This document shows positions 1 to 8,707 of a stretch of 64,000 bases of DNA, piece after piece; position 1 is the stretch's first letter, and each line of letters begins with the position of its first letter. The notes beneath the pieces were generated by a model. That model saw only the letters and a program-made list of their open reading frames with translations. It made no database searches and was not told the origin of the DNA. A program made the position numbers and the translations under genes. Source of the stretch: Gammaproteobacteria bacterium (GTDB lineage: Bacteria; Pseudomonadota; Gammaproteobacteria; Xanthomonadales; Wenzhouxiangellaceae); NCBI GenBank assembly GCA_021772975.1, contig JAJFKY010000006.1, positions 149,021 through 213,020 on the forward strand, in the 5' to 3' direction.

Positions 1-779
1 TTTTCCGGGTTATTCATGTGCTCATAAGCCAGTTCGGTCACCCGGAATGACAGGGTCGCGGAAAACAGCATCGACTGGCGCTGCTCGGGTTCCGGGCACT
101 TGCGCAGCAGGTAACGGATATCCTTGATGAAACCCAGGTCAAACATCCGATCGGCCTCGTCCAGCACCACCACCTGCAGATGCCGCAGAGTAAATACATC
201 CTGCTTCAGATAATCGATGATACGGCCCGGCGTACCGATCAGCAGATCCATGCCATCGGCCAGTTCCTGACGCTGCTTGTGATAATCGACGCCGCCGTAA
301 GCCAGCCCCAGACGCAGACCGGTATGTTTGCCCAGTAGCACCGCATCGCGGTGAATCTGGATGGCCAGTTCCCGGGTCGGAGCAACCACCAGCGCTGCCA
401 GCCTGGTCGCTTTACCGCCCTGGCCGGCAGCCGGCGCGTCCAATTCACCGGCGGCGCGCGCGGCCAGCAGCCGATTGAATATCACCAGCAGGAACGCCGC
501 TGTCTTGCCGGTGCCGGTTTGCGCCTGCCCGGCTACGTCCCGGCCTGTCAGCGCCAGCGGCAAAGTTTCCGACTGGATAGGCGTACACTGGGTGAAGCCG
601 GCATCGTTCAAACCCTGCAGCACCAATGGATGCAGCGGCAGTTCAGCAAACCGGGTATCGGTTAGCACATGATTGGGTTGACTGGGCTGCGGGGCTGATT
701 CGGGTACTTCCGGCAGGTCTTGTTGGTTTGCTGACGGCGTTGTCTGCTGCCATAAACCGGTAATGATTTTTTTAAACAT
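1..779 (-). CDS. rhlB: ATP-dependent RNA helicase RhlB, N-terminal part (runs off the window)
   Basis: DEAD-box RNA helicase; in relatives RhlB unwinds RNA for the degradosome. The translation from the ATG at 779 gives about 259 residues before the window ends. It carries, in order, the Q-motif region (CTPIQSETL), motif I AQTGTGKT, Ia PTRELA, the GG motif, Ib TPGR, motif II DEAD and motif III SAT. This is most of RecA-like domain 1; the second helicase domain lies outside the window. The divergent position next to trxA-rho is the classic gammaproteobacterial arrangement and separates RhlB from the RhlE/SrmB/DeaD paralogues. The roughly 40 residues before the Q motif are glutamine- and proline-rich. 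Seen: motifs and context. Inferred: degradosome role. Confidence 0.9.
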   Translation of the reverse strand, partial: MFKKIITGLWQQTTPSANQQDLPEVPESAPQPSQPNHVLTDTRFAELPLHPLVLQGLNDAGFTQCTPIQSETLPLALTGRDVAGQAQTGTGKTAAFLLVIFNRLLAARAAGELDAPAAGQGGKATRLAALVVAPTRELAIQIHRDAVLLGKHTGLRLGLAYGGVDYHKQRQELADGMDLLIGTPGRIIDYLKQDVFTLRHLQVVVLDEADRMFDLGFIKDIRYLLRKCPEPEQRQSMLFSATLSFRVTELAYEHMNNPE

Positions 780-876
780 AGCCGTCTATCATAAACTTAT
801 GCGCTGATATTGTCAGCGCGGACTTGTTTATGGGCCGCAAAGACGGCACCTTAGCAGGCAATAACCATCGGCAAAT

Positions 877-904
877 TTGTACCAGGACTGTCTGGTGCTA
901 TTAT
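877..904 (+). promoter_or_regulatory. Probable sigma-70 promoter of trxA
   Basis: A -35-like TTGTAC (877-882) and a -10-like TATTAT (899-904) are separated by 16 bp. Transcription would start near 911, giving a leader of under 30 nt before the chosen trxA start at 938. This is a pattern match only. Confidence 0.45.
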
Positions 905-937
905 TTTGCTGGTGACCGATCAATGATGGAGACGACT

Positions 938-1282
938 GTGAGCGAACAGGTAATGAATGTATCCGAGCAGGACTTTGAACAGCAGGTGCTGGAGTCCGAC
1001 GTACCGGTGTTGGTTGACTATTGGGCCGAATGGTGTGGCCCCTGCAAGATGATCGCGCCGCTGATTGATGAGCTGGCCGATAACTATCAGGGCCGGCTGA
1101 AAGTCGCCAAAGTCAATATTGACGATAACCGCAACATCGCGGTGCAATATAACGTCCGGGGTATTCCTACCCTGATGTTATTCCATGGCGGTAAAGTCCA
1201 GTCGATGAAGGTCGGCGCACTGACCAAAAGCCAGTTACAGGCATTTGTGGAAGATGCCGGCGTTACTTCAGCCAGCGCCTGA
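938..1282 (+). CDS. trxA: Thioredoxin 1
   Basis: Small cytoplasmic dithiol-disulfide oxidoreductase that reduces protein disulfides and is itself recycled by thioredoxin reductase. The 114-residue product has the active site WCGPC, the buried Asp region (VDYWAEWC) and the cis-Pro loop GIPTL, all canonical. A longer frame begins at 824, but the GTG at 938 is preferred because GGAG (928-931) sits 6 nt upstream and the product then has the usual thioredoxin length; an ATG at 953 is also possible. It lies between rhlB (divergent) and rho (same strand), as in many gammaproteobacteria. Certain as thioredoxin; only the start is debatable. Confidence 0.95.
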   Translation: MSEQVMNVSEQDFEQQVLESDVPVLVDYWAEWCGPCKMIAPLIDELADNYQGRLKVAKVNIDDNRNIAVQYNVRGIPTLMLFHGGKVQSMKVGALTKSQLQAFVEDAGVTSASA

Positions 1283-1300
1283 CCTGCCTAACACCCACGC

Positions 1301-1543
1301 AACGCCTTAAGTCAGACATGGCTTAAGGCGTTCGCTCGGCTCAGCACAAAAATTGCCGTCAAAGCTGGACGGCAACCACATTTGGTGGTAATTTACCCAA
1401 ATCGCGAAGCATCCTGCCTCGTGCAGCATCAACGACAGCAATCCAGTTACTTATTGCCGTAGCATGAGCTACTCCAGTGATCATTTATTGGTGCTTCACC
1501 GCTTGGCGTTGATTAACCGTTAAGCAAGTCGCCCGATTGGGCG
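1301..1543 (+). promoter_or_regulatory. trxA-rho intergenic leader with hairpins
   Basis: The spacer between trxA and rho holds three inverted repeats. The first is an 11-bp perfect stem around AACGCCTTAAG (1301-1311 with 1322-1332). The second is a small stem GTAGC/GCTAC (1459-1463 with 1468-1472). The third is CGCCC/GGGCG (1530-1534 with 1539-1543), about 20 nt before the rho start. The first is not followed by a T-run, so it is not a clean intrinsic terminator. In E. coli the rho leader is subject to autogenous attenuation by Rho; a similar role here is inference. Confidence 0.4.
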
Positions 1544-1565
1544 CATAAACCCCTGAAACATTTTC

Positions 1566-2822
1566 ATGAATCTTACAGAATTAAAGCAAAAATCCGTTGC
1601 CGAATTAATTGAAGTTGCCAATGAAATGGGCCTCAATAATCTGGGCCGTTCACGCAAGCAGGACCTGATCTTCGCCATTCTTAAATACCATGCCCGCGGC
1701 GGTGATTCGATCTTCGGAGACGGCGTGCTGGAAATCCTGCAGGACGGCTTTGGCTTTCTGCGTTCGGCCGACAGCTCCTACCTTGCCGGACCCGATGATA
1801 TTTACGTATCACCCAGCCAGATCCGGCGCTTTAATCTGCGCACCGGCGACATGATCTCCGGCAAAATCCGTCCGCCCAAAGACAGTGAACGTTATTTTGC
1901 CCTGCTCAAGGTTCAGGAGCTTAATTACGAAGCCCCGGAGTTATCGCGCAACAAGATTCTGTTCGAAAACCTCACCGCTGAATTTCCGCGCGAGCAGATG
2001 GCGCTGGAACGGGGCAACGGCAGCACGGAAGATATCACCACCCGCATTATCGATTTTATTGCCCCGGTGGGCAAAGGCCAGCGTGGCCTGATCGTGTCGC
2101 CGCCCAAAGCCGGTAAAACCATGCTGCTGCAGACCATCGCCACCAGCGTGCGCGCCAACAGCCCGGACAGCAAAATGATTATTCTGCTGATCGACGAGCG
2201 CCCGGAAGAAGTTACGGAAATGCAACGCACGGTCGATGCCGAAGTCATCTCCAGCACCTTTGATGAACCGGCTACCCGGCATGTTCAGGTAGCGGAAATG
2301 GTCATCGAGCGCGCCAAGCGGCTGGTTGAGCACAAACACCATGTGGTTATCCTGCTGGATTCCATCACCCGTCTGGCGCGCGCCTACAATACGGTTGCAC
2401 CTTCCTCCGGCAAAGTATTGACCGGTGGTGTGGATGCCAATGCACTGCAAAAACCAAAACGCTTTTTTGGCGCTGCGCGTAATGTCACCGAAGGCGGCAG
2501 CCTGACCATCATAGCCACCGCGCTGGTGGATACCGGCAGCAAGATGGATGAGGTGATTTACGAGGAATTCAAAGGCACCGGCAACATGGAAATTCATCTG
2601 AGCCGCCGGATATCTGAAAAACGCGTCTTCCCGGCACTGGATATCAACCGTTCCGGCACCCGCCGGGAAGAATTGATGATTCCCGCCGATGACCTGCAAC
2701 GAATCTGGATTCTGCGCAAGATTCTGCATCCCATGGATGAAATTCAAGCCATGGAATTCATGCTCGACAAAATGAAAGCCACCAAGACCAATGCGGAATT
2801 CTTCAGCTCGATGAAGCGCTAG
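1566..2822 (+). CDS. rho: Transcription termination factor Rho
   Basis: Hexameric RNA-dependent ATPase/translocase that ends transcription of untranslated RNA. The 418-residue length is near that of E. coli Rho (419). The N-terminal helical domain ([14 protein letters not shown]) is followed by the cold-shock-like RNA-binding domain ([20 protein letters not shown]). The ATPase core then shows Walker [10 protein letters not shown], the Rho signature [12 protein letters not shown], Walker [11 protein letters not shown], the Q-loop region around [20 protein letters not shown], and a C-terminal ERIWILR-like helix ([10 protein letters not shown]). No insertion or missing motif is seen. It is on its own transcript or cotranscribed with trxA. 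Confidence 0.98.
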   Translation: MNLTELKQKSVAELIEVANEMGLNNLGRSRKQDLIFAILKYHARGGDSIFGDGVLEILQDGFGFLRSADSSYLAGPDDIYVSPSQIRRFNLRTGDMISGKIRPPKDSERYFALLKVQELNYEAPELSRNKILFENLTAEFPREQMALERGNGSTEDITTRIIDFIAPVGKGQRGLIVSPPKAGKTMLLQTIATSVRANSPDSKMIILLIDERPEEVTEMQRTVDAEVISSTFDEPATRHVQVAEMVIERAKRLVEHKHHVVILLDSITRLARAYNTVAPSSGKVLTGGVDANALQKPKRFFGAARNVTEGGSLTIIATALVDTGSKMDEVIYEEFKGTGNMEIHLSRRISEKRVFPALDINRSGTRREELMIPADDLQRIWILRKILHPMDEIQAMEFMLDKMKATKTNAEFFSSMKR

Positions 2823-2897
2823 CGACACCCTGTCTGAATCGCTCTTGTAACCGTTCTCAATACCTCAGGGCGCTGAAATCAGACGCACTGACGACTG

Positions 2898-3683
2898 TTA
2901 ATCCTGTTGTTTATCGGCCGGCTTATCCTTACGCCGGTGCTGCTGGGCCAGCACCGCGCTGACAATACCCTGCAATATACTGATCTCGCTGGCCTCCAGG
3001 CGCGCGCGCATAAATAACCGGCGTAACCGCTGCATCAGCAGCATCGGCTGGGCGGGGTTCAAAATATCCAGTTCAGTGATCATTTGCTGCAAACGCTGCA
3101 GAAAGCTTTCCACCGCCTGTTTGTCGGCCGGCGCATAAGCCGGATCGGTTGGTTCGGCCGGAGGGCTGCTATCGACTGCATCCAGAAAAGCCAGTCGCAG
3201 CTCATAGCAAATCACCTGCACCGCCTGCGATAGATTCAATGAACTGTATTCAGGATTGGCGGGAATCTCGATCCGGAAGTGGCAGCGCTGCAACTGGTCG
3301 TTGGATAAACCCACGCTCTCAGTACCAAACAATACCGCGATCCGGCCTGCGTCCTGACCGGCCTGCACCGCCTGCCGGATATGCTCGCCAGCCTGCCTGG
3401 CGGCCAGCATCGGCCACTCCAACGTTCGCGAGCGGGCACTGGCGCCCAGCACTAGCTGGCAATCAGCAATCGCGGCATCCAGATTGTCCACCACCTCGGC
3501 CCCGGTCAGTAAATCCGCGGCACTGGATGCCATTGCACTGGCCTTGGCATCTGGGAAATACCTGGGACGCACCAACACCAACCGCGTCAGCCCCATCACC
3601 TTCATCGCCCGCGCCACCGAACCGATATTGCCGGGATGGGTGGTGTCGATTAATACGATGCGGATTTGGCTGAGCTGCTTCAT
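2898..3683 (-). CDS. trmJ: tRNA (cytidine/uridine-2'-O-)-methyltransferase TrmJ
   Basis: SPOUT-class, SAM-dependent methyltransferase; TrmJ 2'-O-methylates position 32 of several tRNAs. The 261-residue product begins with the family pattern (IRIVLIDTTHPGNIGSVARAM) split over residues 7-27. It has the knot motifs FGTESVGLSND and the NPEYSSLNLSQAVQV segment that bind SAM in the deep trefoil knot. The C-terminal helical part (about 165-261) is typical of TrmJ and not of TrmH/RlmB. It is divergent from suhB, as in E. coli, although here the two are separated by about 1 kb of repeats. It converges on rho with a 75-bp gap. Confidence 0.93.
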   Translation of the reverse strand: MKQLSQIRIVLIDTTHPGNIGSVARAMKVMGLTRLVLVRPRYFPDAKASAMASSAADLLTGAEVVDNLDAAIADCQLVLGASARSRTLEWPMLAARQAGEHIRQAVQAGQDAGRIAVLFGTESVGLSNDQLQRCHFRIEIPANPEYSSLNLSQAVQVICYELRLAFLDAVDSSPPAEPTDPAYAPADKQAVESFLQRLQQMITELDILNPAQPMLLMQRLRRLFMRARLEASEISILQGIVSAVLAQQHRRKDKPADKQQD

Positions 3684-3981
3684 TGGGTTGGGGGTTATTT
3701 TTACCTGGGGGTATTTTATGCTGGATTGAGTTGAAGGTGTTTTGAATTACCTGGTGATTGTTCTGATTGCACTTTATTTAACTTGGGAACCTCTGGTTTG
3801 TTTTTTGCCGCTTGCTGCGCTGAATGACACAAATAGCATGTGAAGATTCCTCGTCGCTGCGCTCTGTCGGAATGACAAAAATGTCATGAGACTTACAAAA
3901 GCGTGGAGAGATTATTCACTGCGTTCTGAATGACATACTATTCTGGTCAACCTCATCATCCCCAAACCCAAAAAAAACTCT

Positions 3982-4669
3982 GTCATCCTGAGCGCCAGCG
4001 AAGGATATCCTCATCACTACCCATCAACCCAATCCGGGAGAGACTCTTCACCGTATTCAGAATAACTGAGTCGCGCCATGGGTCTTGACCCAGCCTACCC
4101 AACTTCAAGCTACCTGCTCTTCCTGCCATTTAAGCTGCCGAAGACGGTGGGGCGTGGCGGGTGGGACAGCCCGGAGGGTGTCGCAGGTCCGCGCGGCAGG
4201 AAGCCACATCGGAGCGTGCCCGCCTAAGCACCTCCGGCTGAGGGAAGCCCGCAGGGTCAACGCAATCGGGCTATGTTTCTTTGCATACTTTCTTGCGCCA
4301 AGAAAGTAAATCGCATCAGCTCGCAAAGCGAGCGGCGAAAGTTTCCTCAGTTGAACTACACGGATAGCGTGGGGAGATTCCTCGTCGCTACGCTCTGTCG
4401 GAATGACAAACTAATATGACTAGCCCCATCACACCGGCCCCCAACCAACCCCTGTCATCCTGAGCGCCAGCGAAGGATCTCCGCATCACTGCCCGTCTGC
4501 TCATCCCAAGAAAGATTCTTCACTGCGTTCAGAATAACAAATCAGCTGACTCGCTCCACTACCCTCCAAGCCCCAAATACCTGTGTCATCCTGAGCACCA
4601 GCGAAGGATTTTCTCATCACCGTCCATCAATCCAATCCACGAGATTCTTCACTGCGCTCAGGATGACAG
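3982..4669. repeat. Three 85-bp inverted-repeat units (3982-4066, 4454-4538, 4585-4669)
   Basis: Each unit starts with a left arm GTCATCCTGAGC followed by GCCAGCGAAGGAT. It ends with a right arm of the type GATTCTTCACTGCGTTCAG followed by AATAAC or GATGAC, which is the imperfect reverse complement of the left arm. Arms are about 26 nt and the internal spacer about 33 nt. All three units are exactly 85 bp by hand count and lie in the same orientation. Similar dispersed palindromes occur between genes of many bacteria (known in general, not checked here). They could form long hairpins in RNA. Confidence 0.75.
4085..4345. repeat. Structured GC-rich intergenic repeat with hairpins
   Basis: A stretch of about 260 bp that looks like a dispersed intergenic element rather than a gene. 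It contains a perfect 10-bp stem with a 3-nt loop, TACTTTCTTG/CAAGAAAGTA (4286-4295 with 4299-4308), and a second stem GCTCGC/GCGAGC (4319-4324 with 4328-4333). Overlapping frames of about 74 codons on both strands have low-complexity Arg/Pro-rich translations typical of non-coding repeats. Confidence 0.5.
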
Positions 4670-4737
4670 ATTAGAGTACCGAGAAAATCTCTGCCCCCTA
4701 CATCTGTTATGCTTCGCCTTTTTCAAAGCGAATCACT

Positions 4738-5550
4738 GTGAGTCATCAATCACCTTATATGAACATCGCCATCCGCGCGGCCGGACGGGCGGGTGAGATT
4801 ATGCGGCGGGAGCAGAACCGTCTGCATCAACTGAATATCACCGAAAAAGCCCCCCATGATTTTGTCTCGGATGTTGATCTGGCCTGCGAGGCGACGATTC
4901 GGCGCTGCATTCTGGATATGTATCCGGAGCACTGCATCGTCGGTGAAGAAGGCGGCAGCCAGGGTAATCCGGACAGTGAATACCGCTGGATTGTCGATCC
5001 CCTGGATGGCACCAGCAATTACCTGCACGGCATTCCGCATTTTGCGGTATCCATCGCGCTGGAAATCCGCGGTAAGGTTATGCACGGCGTCGTCTACGAT
5101 CCGATCCGTGAAGAAATGTTTACCGCCAGCCATGGCGAGGGCGCGTTACTGAATGACCGGCGCATCCGCTGCAGCAAGAAAACCTCGCTCAAAGACGCTT
5201 TGGTCGGCACCGGTTTCCCATTTCGCAAGCGTCGTTTCGAACAGGCCTATCAAGCCATGTTCAGCGGCTTCTTCGAGCAATGCGAAGACCTGCGCCGCGC
5301 TGGCACCGCCAGCCTGGATCTGGCCTATGTGGCAGCCGGTCGTCTGGACGGTTTTTTTGAAATCGGTCTGCAGCCCTGGGATATGGCGGCCGGCGTACTA
5401 CTGATCCGTGAAGCCGGTGGGGTGATTGTGGATTTCGCCGGCGGAGATGAATACCTGGAAACCGGTAATATTATCGCCGCGCCGTTTAAAGTGATACCGG
5501 CCATGCTGCAGACGATTAAGCCACATACCGTAAAAGGGATTAATCGCTGA
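4738..5550 (+). CDS. suhB: Inositol-1-monophosphatase SuhB
   Basis: Mg-dependent phosphatase of the inositol monophosphatase fold; in E. coli SuhB also acts in rRNA antitermination and ribosome assembly. The product is 270 residues, or 263 if the ATG at 4759 is used. It shows metal-ligand motifs GEEGG (about 69-73) and DPLDGTSN (87-94), and the C-terminal WDMAAG motif, all with expected residues. The sequence IPHFAVSIAL, the RRAGTASLDLAYVAAGRLDGFFE stretch (about 183-205) and TGNI are SuhB-like throughout. The GTG at 4738 has no strong ribosome site, and MNIAIRAAGRAG at 4759 aligns with the usual N-terminus, so the start is uncertain. The role in ribosome assembly is inferred from family. Confidence 0.93.
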   Translation: MSHQSPYMNIAIRAAGRAGEIMRREQNRLHQLNITEKAPHDFVSDVDLACEATIRRCILDMYPEHCIVGEEGGSQGNPDSEYRWIVDPLDGTSNYLHGIPHFAVSIALEIRGKVMHGVVYDPIREEMFTASHGEGALLNDRRIRCSKKTSLKDALVGTGFPFRKRRFEQAYQAMFSGFFEQCEDLRRAGTASLDLAYVAAGRLDGFFEIGLQPWDMAAGVLLIREAGGVIVDFAGGDEYLETGNIIAAPFKVIPAMLQTIKPHTVKGINR

Positions 5551-5666
5551 TCGTAAACACCGCGCACAGATTTCGAACAATGCTGTGTACCCCGGCGCGA
5601 ATCATCCAGCCCCTTAAGGATAGTGCTGCCGCTGCCAAGACCTTAGCCAGTAGTTCGGGCCAATAG

Positions 5667-5698
5667 GTCGGTTTAGAACCGCGGGTTCGTAACCCGAC
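5667..5698. terminator. Imperfect hairpin between convergent suhB and korB
   Basis: An imperfect palindrome, GTCGG...CCGAC outside and GAACC/GGTTC inside with a one-base bulge, lies in the 287-bp gap between two converging genes. It lacks a T-run on either side, so it may be a weak bidirectional terminator or a dispersed repeat. Nothing else is evident in 5551-5837. Confidence 0.3.
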
Positions 5699-5837
5699 AT
5701 CTTCATCACCTGTTGTCAGCTTGCGGCTGCGCCTGCCTACCCCTGGTTAACCTGGCGCCGGCGGAATGCAGGGTGCAATAAGCATGCGCATTGCACCAAG
5801 CGCGCAGATTAGTACAAGTCCGGGGCAGATTACTGAA

Positions 5838-6893
5838 TCAGCGAAATTCCCGCTGCAATTGCTTTAACGCCTCACTGCCCGGACACAAATCCACATACGG
5901 CATATCCCGCAGTGGCGTGGTCACGGTTTGATTGATGGCATGCATGTCGGCTGCCTGATTGTTTATATATAACAAACCGGTGACCACTTCACCCTGCTCC
6001 TGATGAGCCTGAATATAAGCCGCCGCCGCGCTGCGATCGGCGGGGTCGTAGTCGTCATCGACCTTGCGCAGATAAATCTGGCTGCCGTCATGTAATGTTA
6101 CCGGCTGCAGGTCGCCGGCATCATATCGGATGGTGATTTCGCTGGCCGGCGGCACAAAATCCGTATGAATCACTTCGTGAAAATTATCCCGCGTGTATTG
6201 ATAACTTTTGGTTGAGCCATCGTGGTCATTAAACGTTACGCATGGCGAGATCACATCCAGCAGCGCAAACCCCTTGTGCGCCAGACCGGCTTTGATCAGC
6301 GGCACCAGTTGCTGTTTGTCGCCGGAAAATGAGCGCGCTACAAACGAACCGCCGAGCGCGATAGCCGTTAACACCGGATCAATCGGCTCGAAACTGTTCG
6401 CTACGCCCTGCTTGGACTTGGAACCCAGATCAGCCGAAGCCGAGAACTGCCCCTTGGTCAGACCATAGACGCCATTGTTTTCAATGATATACAGAATATT
6501 CAGATTGCGGCGCATGGCGTGTGCGAACTGTCCCAGGCCAATCGACAATGAATCACCATCGCCGGACACACCGACATACATTAAATCCGCGCAGGCGGCA
6601 TTGGCGCCGGTGGCGATGGAAGGCATCCTGCCGTGCACCGAATTCAGGCCGTGCGAGGCATTGAGAAAATAAGCCGGCGTTTTAGAGGAGCAACCGATAC
6701 CGCTGAGTTTGGCCACCCGGTAGGGTACGACCTCCAGCTCAAAAAAAGCCTGCACCAGCGCTGCTGTTATTGAATCGTGGCCGCAACCGGCGCACAGGGT
6801 GGACATGCCGCCTTCATAATCACGCGCCGTCAACCCCAGACTGTTTTGCTTTTGACCAGGATGCCGGGCCACCGGCTTACTGATATAACTCAT
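5838..6893 (-). CDS. 2-oxoacid:acceptor oxidoreductase, beta subunit (KorB-like)
   Basis: The thiamine-pyrophosphate-binding subunit of an enzyme that oxidatively decarboxylates a 2-oxoacid to acyl-CoA and passes electrons to an iron-sulfur acceptor. The 351-residue product has the cluster-type motif CAGCGHDS near residue 35. It has the TPP/Mg motif GDGDSLSIG with IENNGVYGLTKGQ following, and the segment GIGCSSKTP. These match KorB/OforB proteins. The ATG overlaps the stop of the alpha-subunit gene as ATGA (6890-6893), so the two are translationally coupled. Substrate (2-oxoglutarate, pyruvate or a branched 2-oxoacid) cannot be read from the sequence. Confidence 0.88.
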   Translation of the reverse strand: MSYISKPVARHPGQKQNSLGLTARDYEGGMSTLCAGCGHDSITAALVQAFFELEVVPYRVAKLSGIGCSSKTPAYFLNASHGLNSVHGRMPSIATGANAACADLMYVGVSGDGDSLSIGLGQFAHAMRRNLNILYIIENNGVYGLTKGQFSASADLGSKSKQGVANSFEPIDPVLTAIALGGSFVARSFSGDKQQLVPLIKAGLAHKGFALLDVISPCVTFNDHDGSTKSYQYTRDNFHEVIHTDFVPPASEITIRYDAGDLQPVTLHDGSQIYLRKVDDDYDPADRSAAAAYIQAHQEQGEVVTGLLYINNQAADMHAINQTVTTPLRDMPYVDLCPGSEALKQLQREFR

Positions 6894-8707
6894 GCGATTT
6901 TCCGCTCCTTAAGGTGCTCTGAGACCTGTTCGATAACAAAATCCGCGTACAGTGGAAAGCCGCCGTAATGCAGCAGCGAAATCAGCTTGTCCCGATGCAC
7001 GCCGGTTTCCAGCGTCAGCAATGCAGCCATCTGGGCATCGCGATTTTGTTCCACTACAAACACCCGTTCATGGGCATTGACAAACGCTTCCACTTCCGGA
7101 CCGAACGGGAACGCCCGAATCCGCAGATAATTCAAACGCAGGCCCTGTTCGCGCAGGCGATCCAGTGCTTCACGGATAGCCCCATCACTGCTGCCGTAGC
7201 CGATAATGGCATCGCTGATGCCGGGCTGCTGTTGGCTGAGCGCGGGCGGCACCATGCGCGCGGCGGTTTTGAATTTGCGCGCCAGCCGGTCCACGACCTC
7301 CTGATACTCATCCGGATCTTCGGTATAACCGCCATATTTGTTGTGCCCCGAACCACGGGTAAAATACGCGCCTTTGGGATGCACTCCCGGCAGGCTGCGT
7401 GCACAGATGCCATCACCATCCACATCCAGATAACGGTAAAAGCGTTCGATATTTTCCAGTGCTTTGGCGTCCAGCACTTTGCCACGCCTGGGAACATAGC
7501 TTTCGTCCCACTTTAGTTCCGGGCACGGCCATTCATTCATACCGATATCCAGATCGGACAGCACAAATACCGGTGTCTGCAACTGCTCGGCCAGATCAAA
7601 CGCCGCAATCGTGAGATAAAAACATTCTTCCGGATCAGCCGGATACAGGCAGACATGTTTGGTGTCGCCGTGTGAGGCATAGGCGCAGGTCAACACGTCG
7701 CATTGCTGGGTGCGGGTCGGCATGCCGGTCGAAGGGCCGACCCGCTGGACATCAAACAATACCGCGGGCAGTTCAGTGAAATAGGCAAACCCGATAAATT
7801 CGCTCATCAATGAAATACCCGGACCGCTGGTCGGGGTAAACGAACGCGCGCCGTTCCAGCTGGCGCCCAGCACCATCCCGATCGCTGCCAGTTCATCTTC
7901 GGCCTGGATCACGCAATAACGCTTGTCGCCGGTTTCCGGGTCCTGCCGGAAGCGCCGGCAAAAACCTTCAAAGGCGTCCATCAGCGAAGTTGACGGGGTG
8001 ATCGGATACCAGGCACCGACGGTTGCGCCGGCATACACGCAACCCAGCCCGGCGGCGGTGTTGCCATCGATCATAATATGCCCGCCGGTGGCATCCATGG
8101 TCGCCGCGCGTGCCGGCAGCGGGCAGTCAAAATGCTGCATGGCATAGTCATAGCCCATCCGCACCGCCTGCATATTCAATGGCACCAGCTTGGGTTTGGC
8201 GGCAAACTGCTCCTCCAGCAGCCCCTGCACCACCGACATATCAAGATCCAGCAAGGCCACCAGCGCGCCGACATACATCACATTTTTCATTAATATGCGC
8301 ACCCGCGCACTTTCAAATTCAGCCGCGCAATGCTTGGCCAGGGGAATTCCGATAAAAGTGATATCCTCGCGCACCAACGCCTTGTTCATAGGCCATGACG
8401 AGTCATACAGCAGGTACCCACCGGAGCTGACCTCGGCGACGTCACGGGCATAGGTCTCCGCATTCATCGCCACCATCACATCGACCCGGCCCGAGCGCGA
8501 TTGATAACCATCCTTATTGACCCGTATTTCGTACCAGGTAGGCAGACCCTGGATATTCGACGGAAAGAAGTTCTTGGCCGAGATTGGCACACCCATGCGG
8601 AAAATGGTCTTGCTGAGCAAGCCATTGGCACTGGCTGAGCCGGTGCCGTTAACGTTGGCCAGTTTGATCACAAAGTCGTTGACACGCACGCCGCTCTGCC
8701 CGCTCAT
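6890..8707 (-). CDS. 2-oxoacid:acceptor oxidoreductase, fused gamma-alpha subunit (KorA-like)
   Basis: Catalytic partner of the KorB-like gene. A 605-residue product starts at the ATG at 8707, which overlaps the stop of the preceding gene as ATGA; a longer in-frame opening to 8803 lies inside that gene and is not needed. The N-terminal ~180 residues form the gamma domain (VNDFVIKLANVNGTGSASAN, then GYQSRSGRVDVMVAMN). The alpha pyrimidine-binding part follows, with GNTAAGLGCVYAGA and WYPITPSTSLMDAFE, and then the transketolase C-like part (IGYGSSDGAIREALD, VVEQNRDAQ). The gamma-alpha fusion is the usual form in KorA-type enzymes. Such enzymes are common in anaerobes but also occur in some aerobes. 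Confidence 0.88.
   Translation of the reverse strand: MSGQSGVRVNDFVIKLANVNGTGSASANGLLSKTIFRMGVPISAKNFFPSNIQGLPTWYEIRVNKDGYQSRSGRVDVMVAMNAETYARDVAEVSSGGYLLYDSSWPMNKALVREDITFIGIPLAKHCAAEFESARVRILMKNVMYVGALVALLDLDMSVVQGLLEEQFAAKPKLVPLNMQAVRMGYDYAMQHFDCPLPARAATMDATGGHIMIDGNTAAGLGCVYAGATVGAWYPITPSTSLMDAFEGFCRRFRQDPETGDKRYCVIQAEDELAAIGMVLGASWNGARSFTPTSGPGISLMSEFIGFAYFTELPAVLFDVQRVGPSTGMPTRTQQCDVLTCAYASHGDTKHVCLYPADPEECFYLTIAAFDLAEQLQTPVFVLSDLDIGMNEWPCPELKWDESYVPRRGKVLDAKALENIERFYRYLDVDGDGICARSLPGVHPKGAYFTRGSGHNKYGGYTEDPDEYQEVVDRLARKFKTAARMVPPALSQQQPGISDAIIGYGSSDGAIREALDRLREQGLRLNYLRIRAFPFGPEVEAFVNAHERVFVVEQNRDAQMAALLTLETGVHRDKLISLLHYGGFPLYADFVIEQVSEHLKERKIA

Larger units (their letters stand above)
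3684..4737. repeat. trmJ-suhB spacer filled with palindromic repeats
   Basis: This spacer of about 1.05 kb has no convincing gene. It contains three 85-bp palindromic units (separate entry), single half-arms of the same family at 3842-3879, 3907-3936 and 4374-4410, and a second type of structured repeat at about 4085-4345. Short reading frames in it come from repeat sequence. A GGGAACCTCTG string at 3785-3795 resembles the ends of the MITE-like element at 13189-13493. Confidence 0.75.

Noticed and set aside
1941..2828. 295-codon frame opposite rho
   Set aside because: It is the antisense shadow of a conserved gene, with no family match by eye.
4085..4326. 74-codon frames on both strands between trmJ and suhB
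   Set aside because: They lie in a structured repeat and have no recognisable protein pattern.
5667..5698. tRNA-like GGGTTCGTAACCC string
   Set aside because: It resembles a T-arm, but no acceptor, D or anticodon arms can be built around it.
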